This document shows, in pieces, positions 6,773 to 16,750 of a stretch of 35,646 nt of DNA. The notes below the pieces were generated by a model that saw nothing but the letters and a program-made list of their open reading frames with translations, did not search any database and was not told the origin of the DNA. The stretch is from assembly GCA_022796015.1 (NCBI GenBank), contig JAAWHU010000032.1, positions 1-35,646 on the forward strand. Direction: 5' to 3'. The position numbers and the translations under genes are program-made. The DNA is from Hungatella sp. (GTDB taxonomy: Bacteria; Bacillota; Clostridia; Lachnospirales; Lachnospiraceae). Each line of letters begins with the position of its first letter. The stretch's first letter is position 1.

Positions 6773-8269
6773 TCATCCTGCACCGTTCTGCGCACAAAAT
6801 TCGAGTTCTTGATAGGTATCTTTCTTCTCCACATCGGTCAAATCCAACTCGTCCCGATCAACTTTAACCTCAATAATATCATCCGTTTTTCGTTTAGACA
6901 GAAGAACAACCGTCTCCACATTAGCCGTACAAGGAAACATATCCACACAGCATGCCCTCTCCATCTCATACCCCCCGGCCCTCAGCACCTCCAGATCCCT
7001 TACCAAGCTGGTAGGTTTACAGGAGATATACACCATCCGCTCCACCCCGAAGCCAATAATCCTTTCCAAGGCCTTAGGATGAATCCCATCCCTAGGCGGA
7101 TCCAGCACGATTACGTCCGGCTTGTCCCTAAGCTCCTCTATGACTTTCAGCACATCCCCGGCTATAAATTCACAGTTATGAAGGCCGTTCATGGCGGCGT
7201 TCTCTCTTGCAGCCTCCACAGCCTCCTCAACAATCTCCACTCCCACCACCCTCTTAGCCACAGGAGCCAGGATCTGGGCGATGGTGCCGGTTCCGCTGTA
7301 CAAGTCAAAGACCGTCTTCCCTGCGGTGTCGCCTATATACTGTCTTGCAGTGTCATAAAGCACCTCTGCTCCCAGAGAATTAGTCTGAAAAAAGGAAAAG
7401 GGCGATATTTTAAAGCGAAGCCCCATAAGCTCCTCATAAAAATAATCCTGTCCATAGAGAATAACGGTCTCATCGCTCTGAACCACATCTGCCAGGCTGT
7501 CGTTGCGGATATGGAGAATCCCGGCAAACCTTCCTTGCAGGTCAAGGCTCTGCAGGAGCTCTCTCCAGGAATCAAGAAGAGCCTCTTCCCCTTCTTTCGG
7601 TTCCTCCCTCTGTGTCCTCAGCAGCTCCGTCTGGCCTGTGGTCACAAGGGCCACCAGAATCTCCCCGGTCTTCACGGCCCGGCGTACCAGCAGATGCCTG
7701 AGATACCCTTCATGCTTCAGTTTTTTATAAAAAGGAATCTGCCTATCCCCAAAATACTGCCTGGTGGCCGTGAGGATCTTGGTAAAATCCGGGTGAACGA
7801 TGCGGCAGTGATCCACATTTACCACATCATGAAAGCTGCCTCTTTTGTGCATACCCAGAGCAAGGGGGCCATCCTTTTCCTCGTCCCCAAAAGAAAATTC
7901 CATCTTGTTGCGGTATCCCTCCCAGACAGGGCTGGGCTTGATTCCCTCAAGGGTACAGTCTAAAAGAGCCTTCACCTGGCTCTCCTTGATCTTTAACTGT
8001 TCCTCATAGGGAATGCTCTGCATGAGGCATCCGCCGCATATGCCGAAGTGAGGACAGCGTCCCTCCTCCATCTCAAGAGGCGAGGAAGACAGAACCTCCA
8101 GAAGCCTTCCTTCACATCGGCCGTTTCGTTTTTTGTTAATGACAAACCGGACATTCTGGCCGGGCAGGGCATTTTTTACAATGGCTTTTTCTCCCTCTAT
8201 GTAGGTGACCCCTTTGTTGGGAAATTCGATTTTCTCTATGGTTCCTGTGTAGATCTGGCCTTTTTTCAT
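6773..8269 (-). CDS. rlmD: 23S rRNA (uracil(1939)-C(5))-methyltransferase
   Basis: The protein starts MKKGQIYTGTIEKIEFPNKG with a TRAM-type beta-barrel. It then has the Cys cluster of RumA (CPHFGICGGCLMQSIPYEEQ) for an iron-sulphur centre, the SAM-binding region (VFDLYSGTGTIAQIL), DPPRDGIHPK, and the catalytic Cys loop (MVYISCKPTSLVRDL). It modifies 23S rRNA U1939 or a similar site. The start at 8269 is chosen for AAGGAG just upstream. The C-terminus carries the beginning of an extension typical of Lachnospiraceae (DDIIEVKVDRDELDLTDVEK then TYQEL), but this ends abruptly in EFCAQNGAG where relatives continue for several tens of residues. The catalytic part is complete, so activity is probably kept. 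Confidence 0.93.
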   Translation of the reverse strand: MKKGQIYTGTIEKIEFPNKGVTYIEGEKAIVKNALPGQNVRFVINKKRNGRCEGRLLEVLSSSPLEMEEGRCPHFGICGGCLMQSIPYEEQLKIKESQVKALLDCTLEGIKPSPVWEGYRNKMEFSFGDEEKDGPLALGMHKRGSFHDVVNVDHCRIVHPDFTKILTATRQYFGDRQIPFYKKLKHEGYLRHLLVRRAVKTGEILVALVTTGQTELLRTQREEPKEGEEALLDSWRELLQSLDLQGRFAGILHIRNDSLADVVQSDETVILYGQDYFYEELMGLRFKISPFSFFQTNSLGAEVLYDTARQYIGDTAGKTVFDLYSGTGTIAQILAPVAKRVVGVEIVEEAVEAARENAAMNGLHNCEFIAGDVLKVIEELRDKPDVIVLDPPRDGIHPKALERIIGFGVERMVYISCKPTSLVRDLEVLRAGGYEMERACCVDMFPCTANVETVVLLSKRKTDDIIEVKVDRDELDLTDVEKKDTYQELEFCAQNGAG

Positions 8270-8341
8270 CACGGGCTCCTTTTCATATCTTTGCTTTTTT
8301 GTTGCTGCCCCTGGGACATATTCCGGGACAGCGCCAGTGTA

Positions 8342-8375
8342 TAAAAGGGATATTGCCGCCGGCAACATCCCTTTT
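8342..8375 (-). terminator. Rho-independent terminator after the small membrane protein gene
   Basis: AAAAGGGAT and TTGCC pair with GGCAA and ATCCCTTTT around a 3-base loop, giving a strong GC-rich stem flanked by A and T runs. It lies 10 bases beyond the stop of the gene at 8386-8670 and separates it from rlmD. It could act in both directions. Confidence 0.85.
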
Positions 8376-8385
8376 GAAATGTGAT

Positions 8386-8670
8386 TTATTTGTCTGAATC
8401 TGCTTCGTCCTCGAAGAAGTCATCGTCAAAATCATCGTCAAAGTCGTCTTCAAAATCCTCCAGATAATCCGGGGTGAAGAAGCGGTATACTCCGTATGCG
8501 ATGGCGGCGATGGCAGCTACGGCGCCGATAATAGCCAGAGCCCACAGAATGTTATTCTTCTTTTTATCCTCTTCCTCTTTTCTGTGGAGAAACTCATTGA
8601 GCCTTGTGGAGTTCATAATATCCTCCATACGATTCATGGCATCCCTGCCCATCATATCGATTTTATTCAT
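8386..8670 (-). CDS. Small single-pass membrane protein with acidic tail
   Basis: The 94 residues comprise a cytoplasmic-looking charged N-terminus (about 1-40, ending RKEEEDKKKNN), one membrane helix (about 41-64, ILWALAIIGAVAAIAAIAYG), and a tail that is almost pure Asp/Glu/Phe (YLEDFEDDFDDDFDDDFFED). This architecture recurs in Lachnospiraceae proteins often labelled DUF4366-like, but I am not certain of the family name. An AAAGGATG site precedes the ATG and a strong terminator follows. The role is unknown; the acidic repeats may bind cations or a basic partner. Confidence 0.8.
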   Translation of the reverse strand: MNKIDMMGRDAMNRMEDIMNSTRLNEFLHRKEEEDKKKNNILWALAIIGAVAAIAAIAYGVYRFFTPDYLEDFEDDFDDDFDDDFFEDEADSDK

Positions 8671-8840
8671 CCTTTCATCCTTCCTTTCCTTTTTTATAAT
8701 ATATTAGATACTACCTATTACAGGGGAAGCGGCCTCCGCCCTGTTTTTAACTGCTCTTGTAAAAACAGTATACCATTCTTTCTTATTTTTTTCTATCTTA
8801 TTTTTTCCCAAAGTCTATGTTTTTATTCTGCATTTTTTCT

Positions 8841-11201
8841 CTATTGACCTTCAGCGTCGCTCCTTTCATCTGCTTTCTCCAGCTTCGCAAAGGAAGCAAA
8901 CATTTTTTTCACTCCTGCCTTGTCAAACTCCACAGTGACTTCATAGTCCTTGGGCCCATCCTTTATGGACTGAACCGTTCCCTCTCCGAATTTTATGTGC
9001 TTTACCCGGTCTCCCTCCTGGTAATCCAGGGCTTTGGCCTTCTGTACCGTAAATGCCTTGCCAAAAGACGGGGACGATGATTTCTGGCCGGAATAAGTAC
9101 TAGTCCCCGACGCATAGGGGTTGGGGCCCGGGGTAAATCCTGCGGCTCCCGCACTTCTGCTTCTCCCAAAGCCGCCTCTAAAACCGGCTGATGTACCCAG
9201 GGCTTGAGACTGGTTCCATGGAAGGCTGTCGTCCTCCGGAACGGCCTCCGCCTTTCCCGGAGAAAGCCTTGGCTCCAGACGGCTGTCTTTTAACAGTTCC
9301 TCCGGAATCTCCTCCACGAACCGGCTGACCCTGCTGTACCTGGTCTCCCCTTTTATCATGCGCATTCTGGCCGAGGTTATGGTAAGGTGCTTTTTGGCCC
9401 GGGTAATTCCCACATAGCACAGACGCCGCTCCTCCTCTAAGGCCCCGGCGTCTTCAGACATCAGGGTCATATAGCTGGGGAACAAGCCTTCCTCCAGGCC
9501 GCTTAAATACACATTGTCAAACTCAAGCCCCTTGGCGCTGTGAAGAGTCATCAGGGTGATCCTCTTCTCCGAAGGATCCAGACGATCCACGTCAGCTACT
9601 AAGGACACCTCCTCCAGAAATTCCTCCAGAGTAGGCTCCTTGGCGTCTGTCCAGTAGCTTACCGCCTTATTGATAAGCTCCTCAATGTTCTCCAGACGGC
9701 TCTCAGCTTCCACCTGGCCTTCTGCCTCCAGCTCCGCCTTGTATCCGGTCTCTTCCAGAATATCCTCTATAAGCTGACGCAGGGTGTAGCCCTCCTCTCT
9801 CATTCTTCCCCTGAACTCCTCAATCATATCCGTGAACCTTCCGATCTTCTCCGCCGACTTGCCCAGGCCCGGAATCACCCTGGCTCTGGACATGGCGTCA
9901 TAGAGGCTGTAGCCGTTAGCCGATGCGAAGACAGTCACCTTGCCTATGGATGCGGCCCCGATTCCCCGCTTCGGCACATTGACAATACGGCTTACGGCCA
10001 GATCATCCCTGCCGTTGGAGATGGTCTTTAGGTAGGATAAGATATCCTTGATTTCCTTTCTCTGATAGAAGTTCACGCCTCCCACCAGGCGGTAGGGTAC
10101 ATTGTGGCTGATGCACTGCTCCTCCAGAAGACGGGACTGGGCATTGGTCCGGTAAAGCACTGCGCATTCCTCATAAGAGTATGCCTTTGCCAGAATATCC
10201 CTGATAATAAATTCCGCCTCCTCATAGGCCTGATCAAACTGCCGGTAGGCAATAGGCTCCCCTTTAGGATTGGCTGTCCACAGGGTCTTGTCCTTCCGCC
10301 CTCTGTTGTTGCGGATCACCCCGTTGGCTCCGTCCAGAATGTTTTGGGTGGAACGGTAATTCTGCTCCAGCTTAATCACCCTTGCCCCGGAAAATGCCTC
10401 CTCAAAATTCAGGATATTTCCGATATCCGCCCCTCGGAATTTGTAGATAGACTGGTCGTCGTCTCCCACCACGCACAGGTTCCTGTACTTAAGGGCCAGA
10501 AGGCGTACCAGCTCAAACTGTGCCTTGTTGGTATCCTGATACTCGTCCACCATAATATACCGGAAGCGCTCCTGATAATAGTCAAGAACCTGGGGATTGG
10601 ATCCGAACAATTCCACGGTCTTCATGATCAGATCGTCAAAGTCCATGGCATTATTTTTCATCAGGCATTTCTGATATTCCTCATAGATCTTTGCAATCAT
10701 CTCCTCGTGGCTGTCTCCCCCTGAAAGCTTCAAATATTCTGCCGGGGTAATCAGTTCGTTTTTGGCACCGGAGATACGTCCCAGAACCTCTCTCTCCTTG
10801 AACACCTTTGAATTCACATTCATGGTCTTAAATACCTGCTTCATCACGGTCTTCTGGTCGTCCGTATCATAGATGGTAAAATTGGTCTCATAACCCAAAA
10901 GTTCAATATGCCTTCTTAAGATTCTGACGCAGGTAGAGTGAAAGGTGCTGACCCAGATACTGTCCGCCCCGAATTCTACCTGGCCGAGCACACGCTCCTT
11001 CATCTCTCCCGCCGCTTTGTTGGTAAAGGTAATGGCCAGAATATTCCAGGGATTTACCTGCTTTTCCTCGATCAGGTATGCAATCCTGTGAGTCAGGACT
11101 CTGGTCTTTCCCGATCCTGCCCCTGCCAGCACAAGGAGCGGCCCTTCCGTGCAGAACACGGCCTCCTTCTGCATAGGATTCAGCAACTCATAATGATTCA
11201 T
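8841..11201 (-). CDS. pcrA: ATP-dependent DNA helicase of the PcrA/UvrD type
   Basis: The 786-residue protein has the superfamily 1A helicase motifs in order: Walker A AGAGSGKT (26-33), ITFTNKAAGEM (motif Ia), VDEYQDT (218-224, motif II), VVGDDDQSIYKFRGAD (III), LEQNYRST (IV), LMTLHSAKGLEFDNVY (V) and RRLCYVGITRAKKHL (VI). The C-terminal region has a low-complexity Gly/Ser-rich linker and then a Tudor-like end (YQEGDRVKHIKFGEGTVQSI) that in PcrA contacts RNA polymerase. It unwinds DNA 3' to 5' in repair and replication-transcription conflict handling. It is full length. Confidence 0.96.
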   Translation of the reverse strand: MNHYELLNPMQKEAVFCTEGPLLVLAGAGSGKTRVLTHRIAYLIEEKQVNPWNILAITFTNKAAGEMKERVLGQVEFGADSIWVSTFHSTCVRILRRHIELLGYETNFTIYDTDDQKTVMKQVFKTMNVNSKVFKEREVLGRISGAKNELITPAEYLKLSGGDSHEEMIAKIYEEYQKCLMKNNAMDFDDLIMKTVELFGSNPQVLDYYQERFRYIMVDEYQDTNKAQFELVRLLALKYRNLCVVGDDDQSIYKFRGADIGNILNFEEAFSGARVIKLEQNYRSTQNILDGANGVIRNNRGRKDKTLWTANPKGEPIAYRQFDQAYEEAEFIIRDILAKAYSYEECAVLYRTNAQSRLLEEQCISHNVPYRLVGGVNFYQRKEIKDILSYLKTISNGRDDLAVSRIVNVPKRGIGAASIGKVTVFASANGYSLYDAMSRARVIPGLGKSAEKIGRFTDMIEEFRGRMREEGYTLRQLIEDILEETGYKAELEAEGQVEAESRLENIEELINKAVSYWTDAKEPTLEEFLEEVSLVADVDRLDPSEKRITLMTLHSAKGLEFDNVYLSGLEEGLFPSYMTLMSEDAGALEEERRLCYVGITRAKKHLTITSARMRMIKGETRYSRVSRFVEEIPEELLKDSRLEPRLSPGKAEAVPEDDSLPWNQSQALGTSAGFRGGFGRSRSAGAAGFTPGPNPYASGTSTYSGQKSSSPSFGKAFTVQKAKALDYQEGDRVKHIKFGEGTVQSIKDGPKDYEVTVEFDKAGVKKMFASFAKLEKADERSDAEGQ

Positions 11202-11233
11202 CTGTCACCGCCTTTTCTCCTCTCACAGACAAG

Positions 11234-11278
11234 GAATCCAGCCCATCTGAAGTTCTCCTTCGGCGAAGGGCTGGATTC
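11234..11278. repeat. Inverted repeat between pcrA and the TSCPD gene
   Basis: GAATCCAGCCC (11234-11244) pairs perfectly with GGGCTGGATTC (11268-11278), with a smaller GAAG/CTTC-type pairing in the 23-base loop. Neither side has a T run. On the minus strand it lies past the TSCPD gene stop and inside the region leading into pcrA. It may be a weak terminator or a leader structure. Confidence 0.6.
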
Positions 11279-11310
11279 GCAGTCAACCGTTATGTATGAT
11301 TTCCTCTGTC

Positions 11311-11565
11311 CTACTTAGACTCCTCATAGGCCTTTCTCACAAGACGAGCCAGCTGGTCTGCGCAGGAGGTAGGCTTATTGCCGCAGAGATTACCGCTTAA
11401 ATATCCCTCAATCTGATCTACCGTCATGCCGTCTACCAGCTTGCCGATGGCCTTAAGGTTGCCGTTGCATCCGTTGGTAAAGGATACATTGGTCACCACA
11501 TCCCCATTCAAATCAAAGCTTATCTTGTTTGAGCACACACCCTGAGGTCTCATTTCATATCTCAT
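11311..11565 (-). CDS. TSCPD domain protein (TIGR03905 family)
   Basis: From the ATG at 11565 the product is 84 residues: MRYEMRPQGVCSNKISFDLN, VSFTNGCNGNLKAIGKLVDG, LSGNLCGNKPTSCADQLARL. The TSCPD domain is also found at the C-terminus of vitamin B12-dependent ribonucleotide reductases, where its cysteines are thought to act in metal or redox chemistry; the stand-alone form has no proven role. I prefer this ATG over an upstream GTG because AAGAGGTGA sits at proper distance. It follows ridA after only a few bases and is probably co-transcribed. Confidence 0.85.
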   Translation of the reverse strand: MRYEMRPQGVCSNKISFDLNGDVVTNVSFTNGCNGNLKAIGKLVDGMTVDQIEGYLSGNLCGNKPTSCADQLARLVRKAYEESK

Positions 11566-11580
11566 GGATTCTCTCACCTC

Positions 11581-11961
11581 TTATTTGCAGTAGGCCACTG
11601 CCTCGATCTCAACCAGCGCGCCTTTTGGAAGGGCAGCTACTTCAAATGCGGCTCTTGCCGGGCACTGGCCGGCAAAAAATGTGGCATAAACCTCATTCAT
11701 AGCGCCGAAATCACCGATATTCTGTAACAGCACCGTAGTCTTTACCACGTTCTCCATGGAAAGTCCTTCGCTCTCCAGAATGGCCTTAATGTTATTTAGG
11801 GACTGTCTTGCCTGGCTTTCAATATCTGCTCCTGCAAATTCTCCTGTAGCCGGGTCAATGGGAAGCTGTCCCGATACAAATACAAGATCTCCGGCCTGTA
11901 CTGCCTGGGAATAGGGGCCGATAGCGGCAGGTGCGTTGGTGGTAGCATATACTTTCTTCAT
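11581..11961 (-). CDS. ridA: RidA-family enamine/imine deaminase
   Basis: The 126 residues match the RidA/YjgF family throughout: [33 protein letters not shown], the near-C-terminal Arg of [20 protein letters not shown] (the substrate-carboxylate-binding Arg), and EIEAVAYCK at the end. The trimeric enzyme hydrolyses reactive 2-aminoacrylate and related imines released by PLP enzymes. It has its own promoter (12008-12036) and an AGGAG site, and is followed closely by the TSCPD gene. Confidence 0.95.
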   Translation of the reverse strand: MKKVYATTNAPAAIGPYSQAVQAGDLVFVSGQLPIDPATGEFAGADIESQARQSLNNIKAILESEGLSMENVVKTTVLLQNIGDFGAMNEVYATFFAGQCPARAAFEVAALPKGALVEIEAVAYCK

Positions 11962-12007
11962 AAAAAATAATTCTCCTCTCCTTATGTTCTTCTGTCATAT
12001 AAAGGCT

Positions 12008-12036
12008 ATTATACAAAATCCCTGTCAGGATTGCAA
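12008..12036 (-). promoter_or_regulatory. Sigma-A-type promoter of ridA
   Basis: On the minus strand TTGCAA (12031-12036) and TATAAT (12008-12013) are spaced by 17 bases, about 50 bases upstream of the ridA start. Confidence 0.75.
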
Positions 12037-12049
12037 TGAAAATATGGTT

Positions 12050-13546
<1,497 letters not shown>

Positions 13547-13558
13547 TTAAATTTTACC

Positions 13559-13587
13559 ATCATACCACGGTTCCCACAATATGGAAA
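13559..13587 (-). promoter_or_regulatory. Possible promoter of the GH1 gene
   Basis: On the minus strand TTTCCA (13582-13587) and TGG-TATGAT (hexamer 13559-13564, extended -10 like) are 17 bases apart, about 40 bases before the start. The -35 element is weak. Confidence 0.4.
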
Positions 13588-13588
13588 T

Positions 13589-14554
13589 TTACTTTCCTCG
13601 GTTATCCACAAGAAATGGACCGGTTCCCGGCCAACCAGCCTTATCACTGGCCAGGGCCCTGCGGCACTCAAGAAGCGCCTCCACGGCCTGGGCAAATCCA
13701 TCCTCCTCATTGGTTCCTGTGATAACATGGGCCAGGCCCTTTATATACTCCGTCCCATTGCCCATGGACACGCTCCATCCAAGGGGAAGGGACAGCATGG
13801 TCCTGTCGTTGTCCCCATCTCCCATGGCCATGACCTGACAAAGGCCATACCCATGGAGCTCTGCAAAGTCCGTAAGCCCCGCACCCTTGCTGGCCTTCTC
13901 GCTGGTGATCTCCCAGTTGGTAGCAAAGGAAGCGCCTATGGAGATCCCCTTGACCTGGCCTAAGGGCTCTCTGATCCGGCAGATCAGCTCCTCGTCCTCA
14001 CTCATAATCTCTACCTTATAGAATGTCTCCTCTATGGAAGGCAACTCCTTCTCCGTAACTCTCACATAGGAGGCCAGAAGAGCCTCTCTCTCCTCCTTCT
14101 GCCCCTCCTCAGGCATAACATAGGCGGAAAAAAACTTCTGCAATACCTCCTCCCGGCTCATGACGTAAACCTTGTCCCCGGCTATGATCTGAATAAGCAG
14201 CTTGTCCCTCCACGGCATTATCCTCCTGACGATCTCCGCCGCCTGACTGCCTGTAAGACTGTGCTGTCTCAAGGTATTTCCATGGATATCATAAAGGGCC
14301 GCTCCGTTCATGGCCACCATGGCGCAGCAGAGCCTTCCTTTTTCAAGAACCCTTATGGCATCCTCATATCTCCGTCCCGTGCAGACCGCAAACTCCAGCC
14401 CTGCATCCCGAAGGGCCTGAACTGCCCTGAGGTTTCTTGGGCTTATGTCGCTTTTCTTGTTTAAAAATGTACCATCCAGATCTGTGACCACCAGACGGAT
14501 TCGGCTGCATCTGTCCCTGTCCTTTTTCATAAGCTCCAGATTTTTTTCTGTCAT
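13589..14554 (-). CDS. Cof-type HAD-family phosphatase
   Basis: HAD motif I is VVTDLDGTFLN (Asp25 and Asp27), the motif IV region is MAMGDGDNDRTML, and EKASKGAGL supplies the motif III Lys; the large cap between about residues 95 and 215 is the C2b type of the Cof/YbiV group. Such enzymes dephosphorylate sugar phosphates, FMN or PLP; the substrate cannot be read from sequence. AAGGAG lies well placed before the ATG. It lies 70 bases upstream of the GH1 gene in the same direction, so a role in sugar phosphate turnover is possible but unproven. Confidence 0.92.
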   Translation of the reverse strand: MTEKNLELMKKDRDRCSRIRLVVTDLDGTFLNKKSDISPRNLRAVQALRDAGLEFAVCTGRRYEDAIRVLEKGRLCCAMVAMNGAALYDIHGNTLRQHSLTGSQAAEIVRRIMPWRDKLLIQIIAGDKVYVMSREEVLQKFFSAYVMPEEGQKEEREALLASYVRVTEKELPSIEETFYKVEIMSEDEELICRIREPLGQVKGISIGASFATNWEITSEKASKGAGLTDFAELHGYGLCQVMAMGDGDNDRTMLSLPLGWSVSMGNGTEYIKGLAHVITGTNEEDGFAQAVEALLECRRALASDKAGWPGTGPFLVDNRGK

Positions 14555-14623
14555 CCTGCTTCTCCTTATAGAATATTCCCTCGAAATTTACGTTTCTCAA
14601 TTCCCTGCATCAGGCCGTGGGTT

Positions 14624-15673
14624 TTATCCTTCTCTCACAGCCCATCGCAGCTTGGCGGATCTTGCCCGGCTGTTGCAGGCGCACTCTTTGGCCCTCGGCC
14701 GGATTACCTCCTTTGCCACGTCACAGTACAATCCCGCCTTTTTAAACTCCTTAAAGGACTGCTTCACCAGCCTGTCCTCCCCGGAATGGAAGGTAAGGAT
14801 GGCTGCCCGTCCCCCCGGCGCCAAGGCCGCCGGAAGCTTTTCAAGGAACTCATAGAGCACCTCAAATTCACGGTTTACGTCAATGCGGAGGGCCTGAAAG
14901 GTCCTGGCGCATGACTTCTTTACAGCCTCCCTCTGCTGATCCTCAGGCAAAAATGCCAGGGACTCCTGAATCACCTGGCGAAGTCCTGTGGTGGTATCTT
15001 CAAATTCTCCTTTTTTTACTGCCCTGACAATAGCGCCGGCAATCTCCTCTGCATAGGGCTCGTCGGCATTTTCCCGGAGCATGCCTTCCAGCTCCTGCCG
15101 GGAAATCTCCCGAAGGCGCTGGGCCGCCGTAATCCCCTTTTCCTGATTTAACCGCAGGTCAAGAGGCCCTTCGTATTTGTAGGAAAACCCTCTCTCCGGA
15201 TTGTCAATCTGCATGGAGGAGACGCCAAGGTCCGCCAGAATAAAATCAAAGGGCCCTGCCTCCTTGGCTATGTGGTCAATCCCGGCAAAATTCATCTGCC
15301 TCACCGTAAGAATATCCGGGCCGTACCCAAGGTTCTCCAGGCGTATCCTGGTCTTCTCCGACTCCACAGGATCCACGTCAAGCCCCCAGATATGCCCCTT
15401 TCCCTCCAGACAATTTAACATGGCCTGCGTGTGGCCCCCATATCCCAAGGTGGCGTCAAGCCCTTTCTGCCCCGGCTGAATCTGCAGAAAATCCAAAATC
15501 TCCTTCACACATATGGAAATATGCATTCCCGCCGGCGTACCCCCCTTTTTCATCACATGTTCAACGGTATCCTTGTACTTCTCCGGCTGCAGTTCCTTGT
15601 ACTTTTCACTGTATTTCCTGGGATGAGTACCACGGTAGCGCACTCTCCTCTTATGCTGACTCTGCCCTTCCAT
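14624..15673 (-). CDS. rsmH: RsmH-family SAM-dependent methyltransferase
   Basis: [35 protein letters not shown] (SAM motif), [38 protein letters not shown] and [16 protein letters not shown] are the hallmarks of RsmH/MraW, which makes N4-methyl-C1402 in 16S rRNA. The protein is longer than usual (349 against about 310 residues) because of a basic N-terminus ([17 protein letters not shown]). It is not beside mraZ, ftsL or pbp genes as canonical rsmH is, so it may be the second RsmH-like paralogue seen in Lachnospiraceae. The ATG at 15673 is chosen because GGAGG lies at proper distance; an ATG 8 codons upstream is also possible. Confidence 0.88.
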   Translation of the reverse strand: MEGQSQHKRRVRYRGTHPRKYSEKYKELQPEKYKDTVEHVMKKGGTPAGMHISICVKEILDFLQIQPGQKGLDATLGYGGHTQAMLNCLEGKGHIWGLDVDPVESEKTRIRLENLGYGPDILTVRQMNFAGIDHIAKEAGPFDFILADLGVSSMQIDNPERGFSYKYEGPLDLRLNQEKGITAAQRLREISRQELEGMLRENADEPYAEEIAGAIVRAVKKGEFEDTTTGLRQVIQESLAFLPEDQQREAVKKSCARTFQALRIDVNREFEVLYEFLEKLPAALAPGGRAAILTFHSGEDRLVKQSFKEFKKAGLYCDVAKEVIRPRAKECACNSRARSAKLRWAVREG

Positions 15674-15734
15674 AGGGGATACCTCCATCTCTTCCATCGT
15701 TTATTGGCTTTGGCCTTCGCAATTACCCGGATAC

Positions 15735-15763
15735 ATTATACTATTTTTGAAAAAAAGGGGCAA
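15735..15763 (-). promoter_or_regulatory. Promoter of the rsmH-like gene
   Basis: On the minus strand TTGCCC (15758-15763) and TATAAT (15735-15740) are spaced by 17 bases, about 60 bases before the start. Confidence 0.7.
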
Positions 15764-15786
15764 CGGTTACTTTTTTATTTTCCCCC

Positions 15787-15817
15787 TTGACAATAACGTA
15801 ACGTCACCCTTTATAAT
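15787..15817 (+). promoter_or_regulatory. Promoter of the rfbABD operon
   Basis: TTGACA (15787-15792) and TATAAT (15812-15817) are both perfect hexamers with a slightly long 19-base spacer. AGGAGG (15836-15841) stands 10 bases before the rfbA ATG. Confidence 0.75.
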
Positions 15818-15851
15818 GCCTATAAAGAAAAGAACAGGAGGACATACTATT

Positions 15852-16733
15852 ATGAAGGGTATCATTTTAGCCGGCGGCTCCGGAACAAGACTTTACCCCC
15901 TGACTACGGTCACATCCAAGCAGCTGCTTCCCATTTACGATAAGCCTATGATCTATTACCCGCTGTCCGTGCTCATGAGTGCAGGAATCCGGGAAATCCT
16001 CATTATCTCTACGCCGGAGGATACTCCCAGATTTGAACATCTCTTAGGAGACGGACATCAGTTCGGCATCACCCTCTCCTATGCAGTTCAGCCCTCCCCC
16101 GACGGACTGGCCCAGGCATTTCTTATCGGCGAGGAATTTATCGGCGGCCATCATGTAGCCATGATTCTTGGCGATAACATTTTTGCCGGCCATGGTTTAA
16201 AGAAGCGCCTTCTTCGGGCTGCCAACAAGCAGGAAGGGGCTACGGTCTTCGGCTACTATGTGGACGACCCGGAGCGCTTCGGCATCGTGGAGTTCGACTC
16301 TGACGGCCGGGCCGTTTCTATAGAAGAAAAACCTGAGAATCCCAAGTCCAACTACTGTGTCACAGGCCTTTATTTCTACGACAATAAGGTGGTGGAATAT
16401 GCCAAGAACCTAAAGCCTTCCCCCAGAGGAGAGCTGGAGATCACAGACCTAAACCGCATCTATCTGGAGGATGGAAAACTGGATGTGGAGCTTTTGGGGC
16501 AGGGCTTTACCTGGCTTGACACGGGAACCCATGAATCCTTAGTGGACGCCACTAATTTTGTCCGCACCGTTGAGTCCCATCAGCACCGGAAGATCGCCTG
16601 CTTAGAGGAGATCGCCTATTTGAACCGCTGGATTACCAGAGATCAGCTTTTAGAGAACATTGAACCCTTAAAAAAGAATCAGTACGGACAGTATCTTCTT
16701 GACGTGCTGGCAGGGAAATTTATTGATAATTAA
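15852..16733 (+). CDS. rfbA: Glucose-1-phosphate thymidylyltransferase
   Basis: [20 protein letters not shown] is the nucleotide-binding signature of RmlA/RfbA, with [62 protein letters not shown] and [13 protein letters not shown] following in the normal order. The 293 residues equal the family length. It joins dTTP and glucose-1-phosphate to dTDP-glucose, the first step of dTDP-rhamnose synthesis for cell-surface polysaccharide. It is the first gene of the rfbA-rfbB-rfbD operon behind its own promoter. Confidence 0.97.
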   Translation: MKGIILAGGSGTRLYPLTTVTSKQLLPIYDKPMIYYPLSVLMSAGIREILIISTPEDTPRFEHLLGDGHQFGITLSYAVQPSPDGLAQAFLIGEEFIGGHHVAMILGDNIFAGHGLKKRLLRAANKQEGATVFGYYVDDPERFGIVEFDSDGRAVSIEEKPENPKSNYCVTGLYFYDNKVVEYAKNLKPSPRGELEITDLNRIYLEDGKLDVELLGQGFTWLDTGTHESLVDATNFVRTVESHQHRKIACLEEIAYLNRWITRDQLLENIEPLKKNQYGQYLLDVLAGKFIDN

Positions 16734-16750
16734 AAGAAGGGAGTATTTTT

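Noticed and set aside
6725..7963. A 412-residue open frame on the plus strand opposite rlmD
   Set aside because: It is antisense to a well-supported methyltransferase gene, has His/Pro/Leu-rich low-plausibility sequence and no family match; GC bias on the opposite strand explains it.
11234..11278. Inverted repeat as a standard terminator of the TSCPD gene
   Set aside because: There is no T run on either side of the stem, so it is listed only as a repeat.
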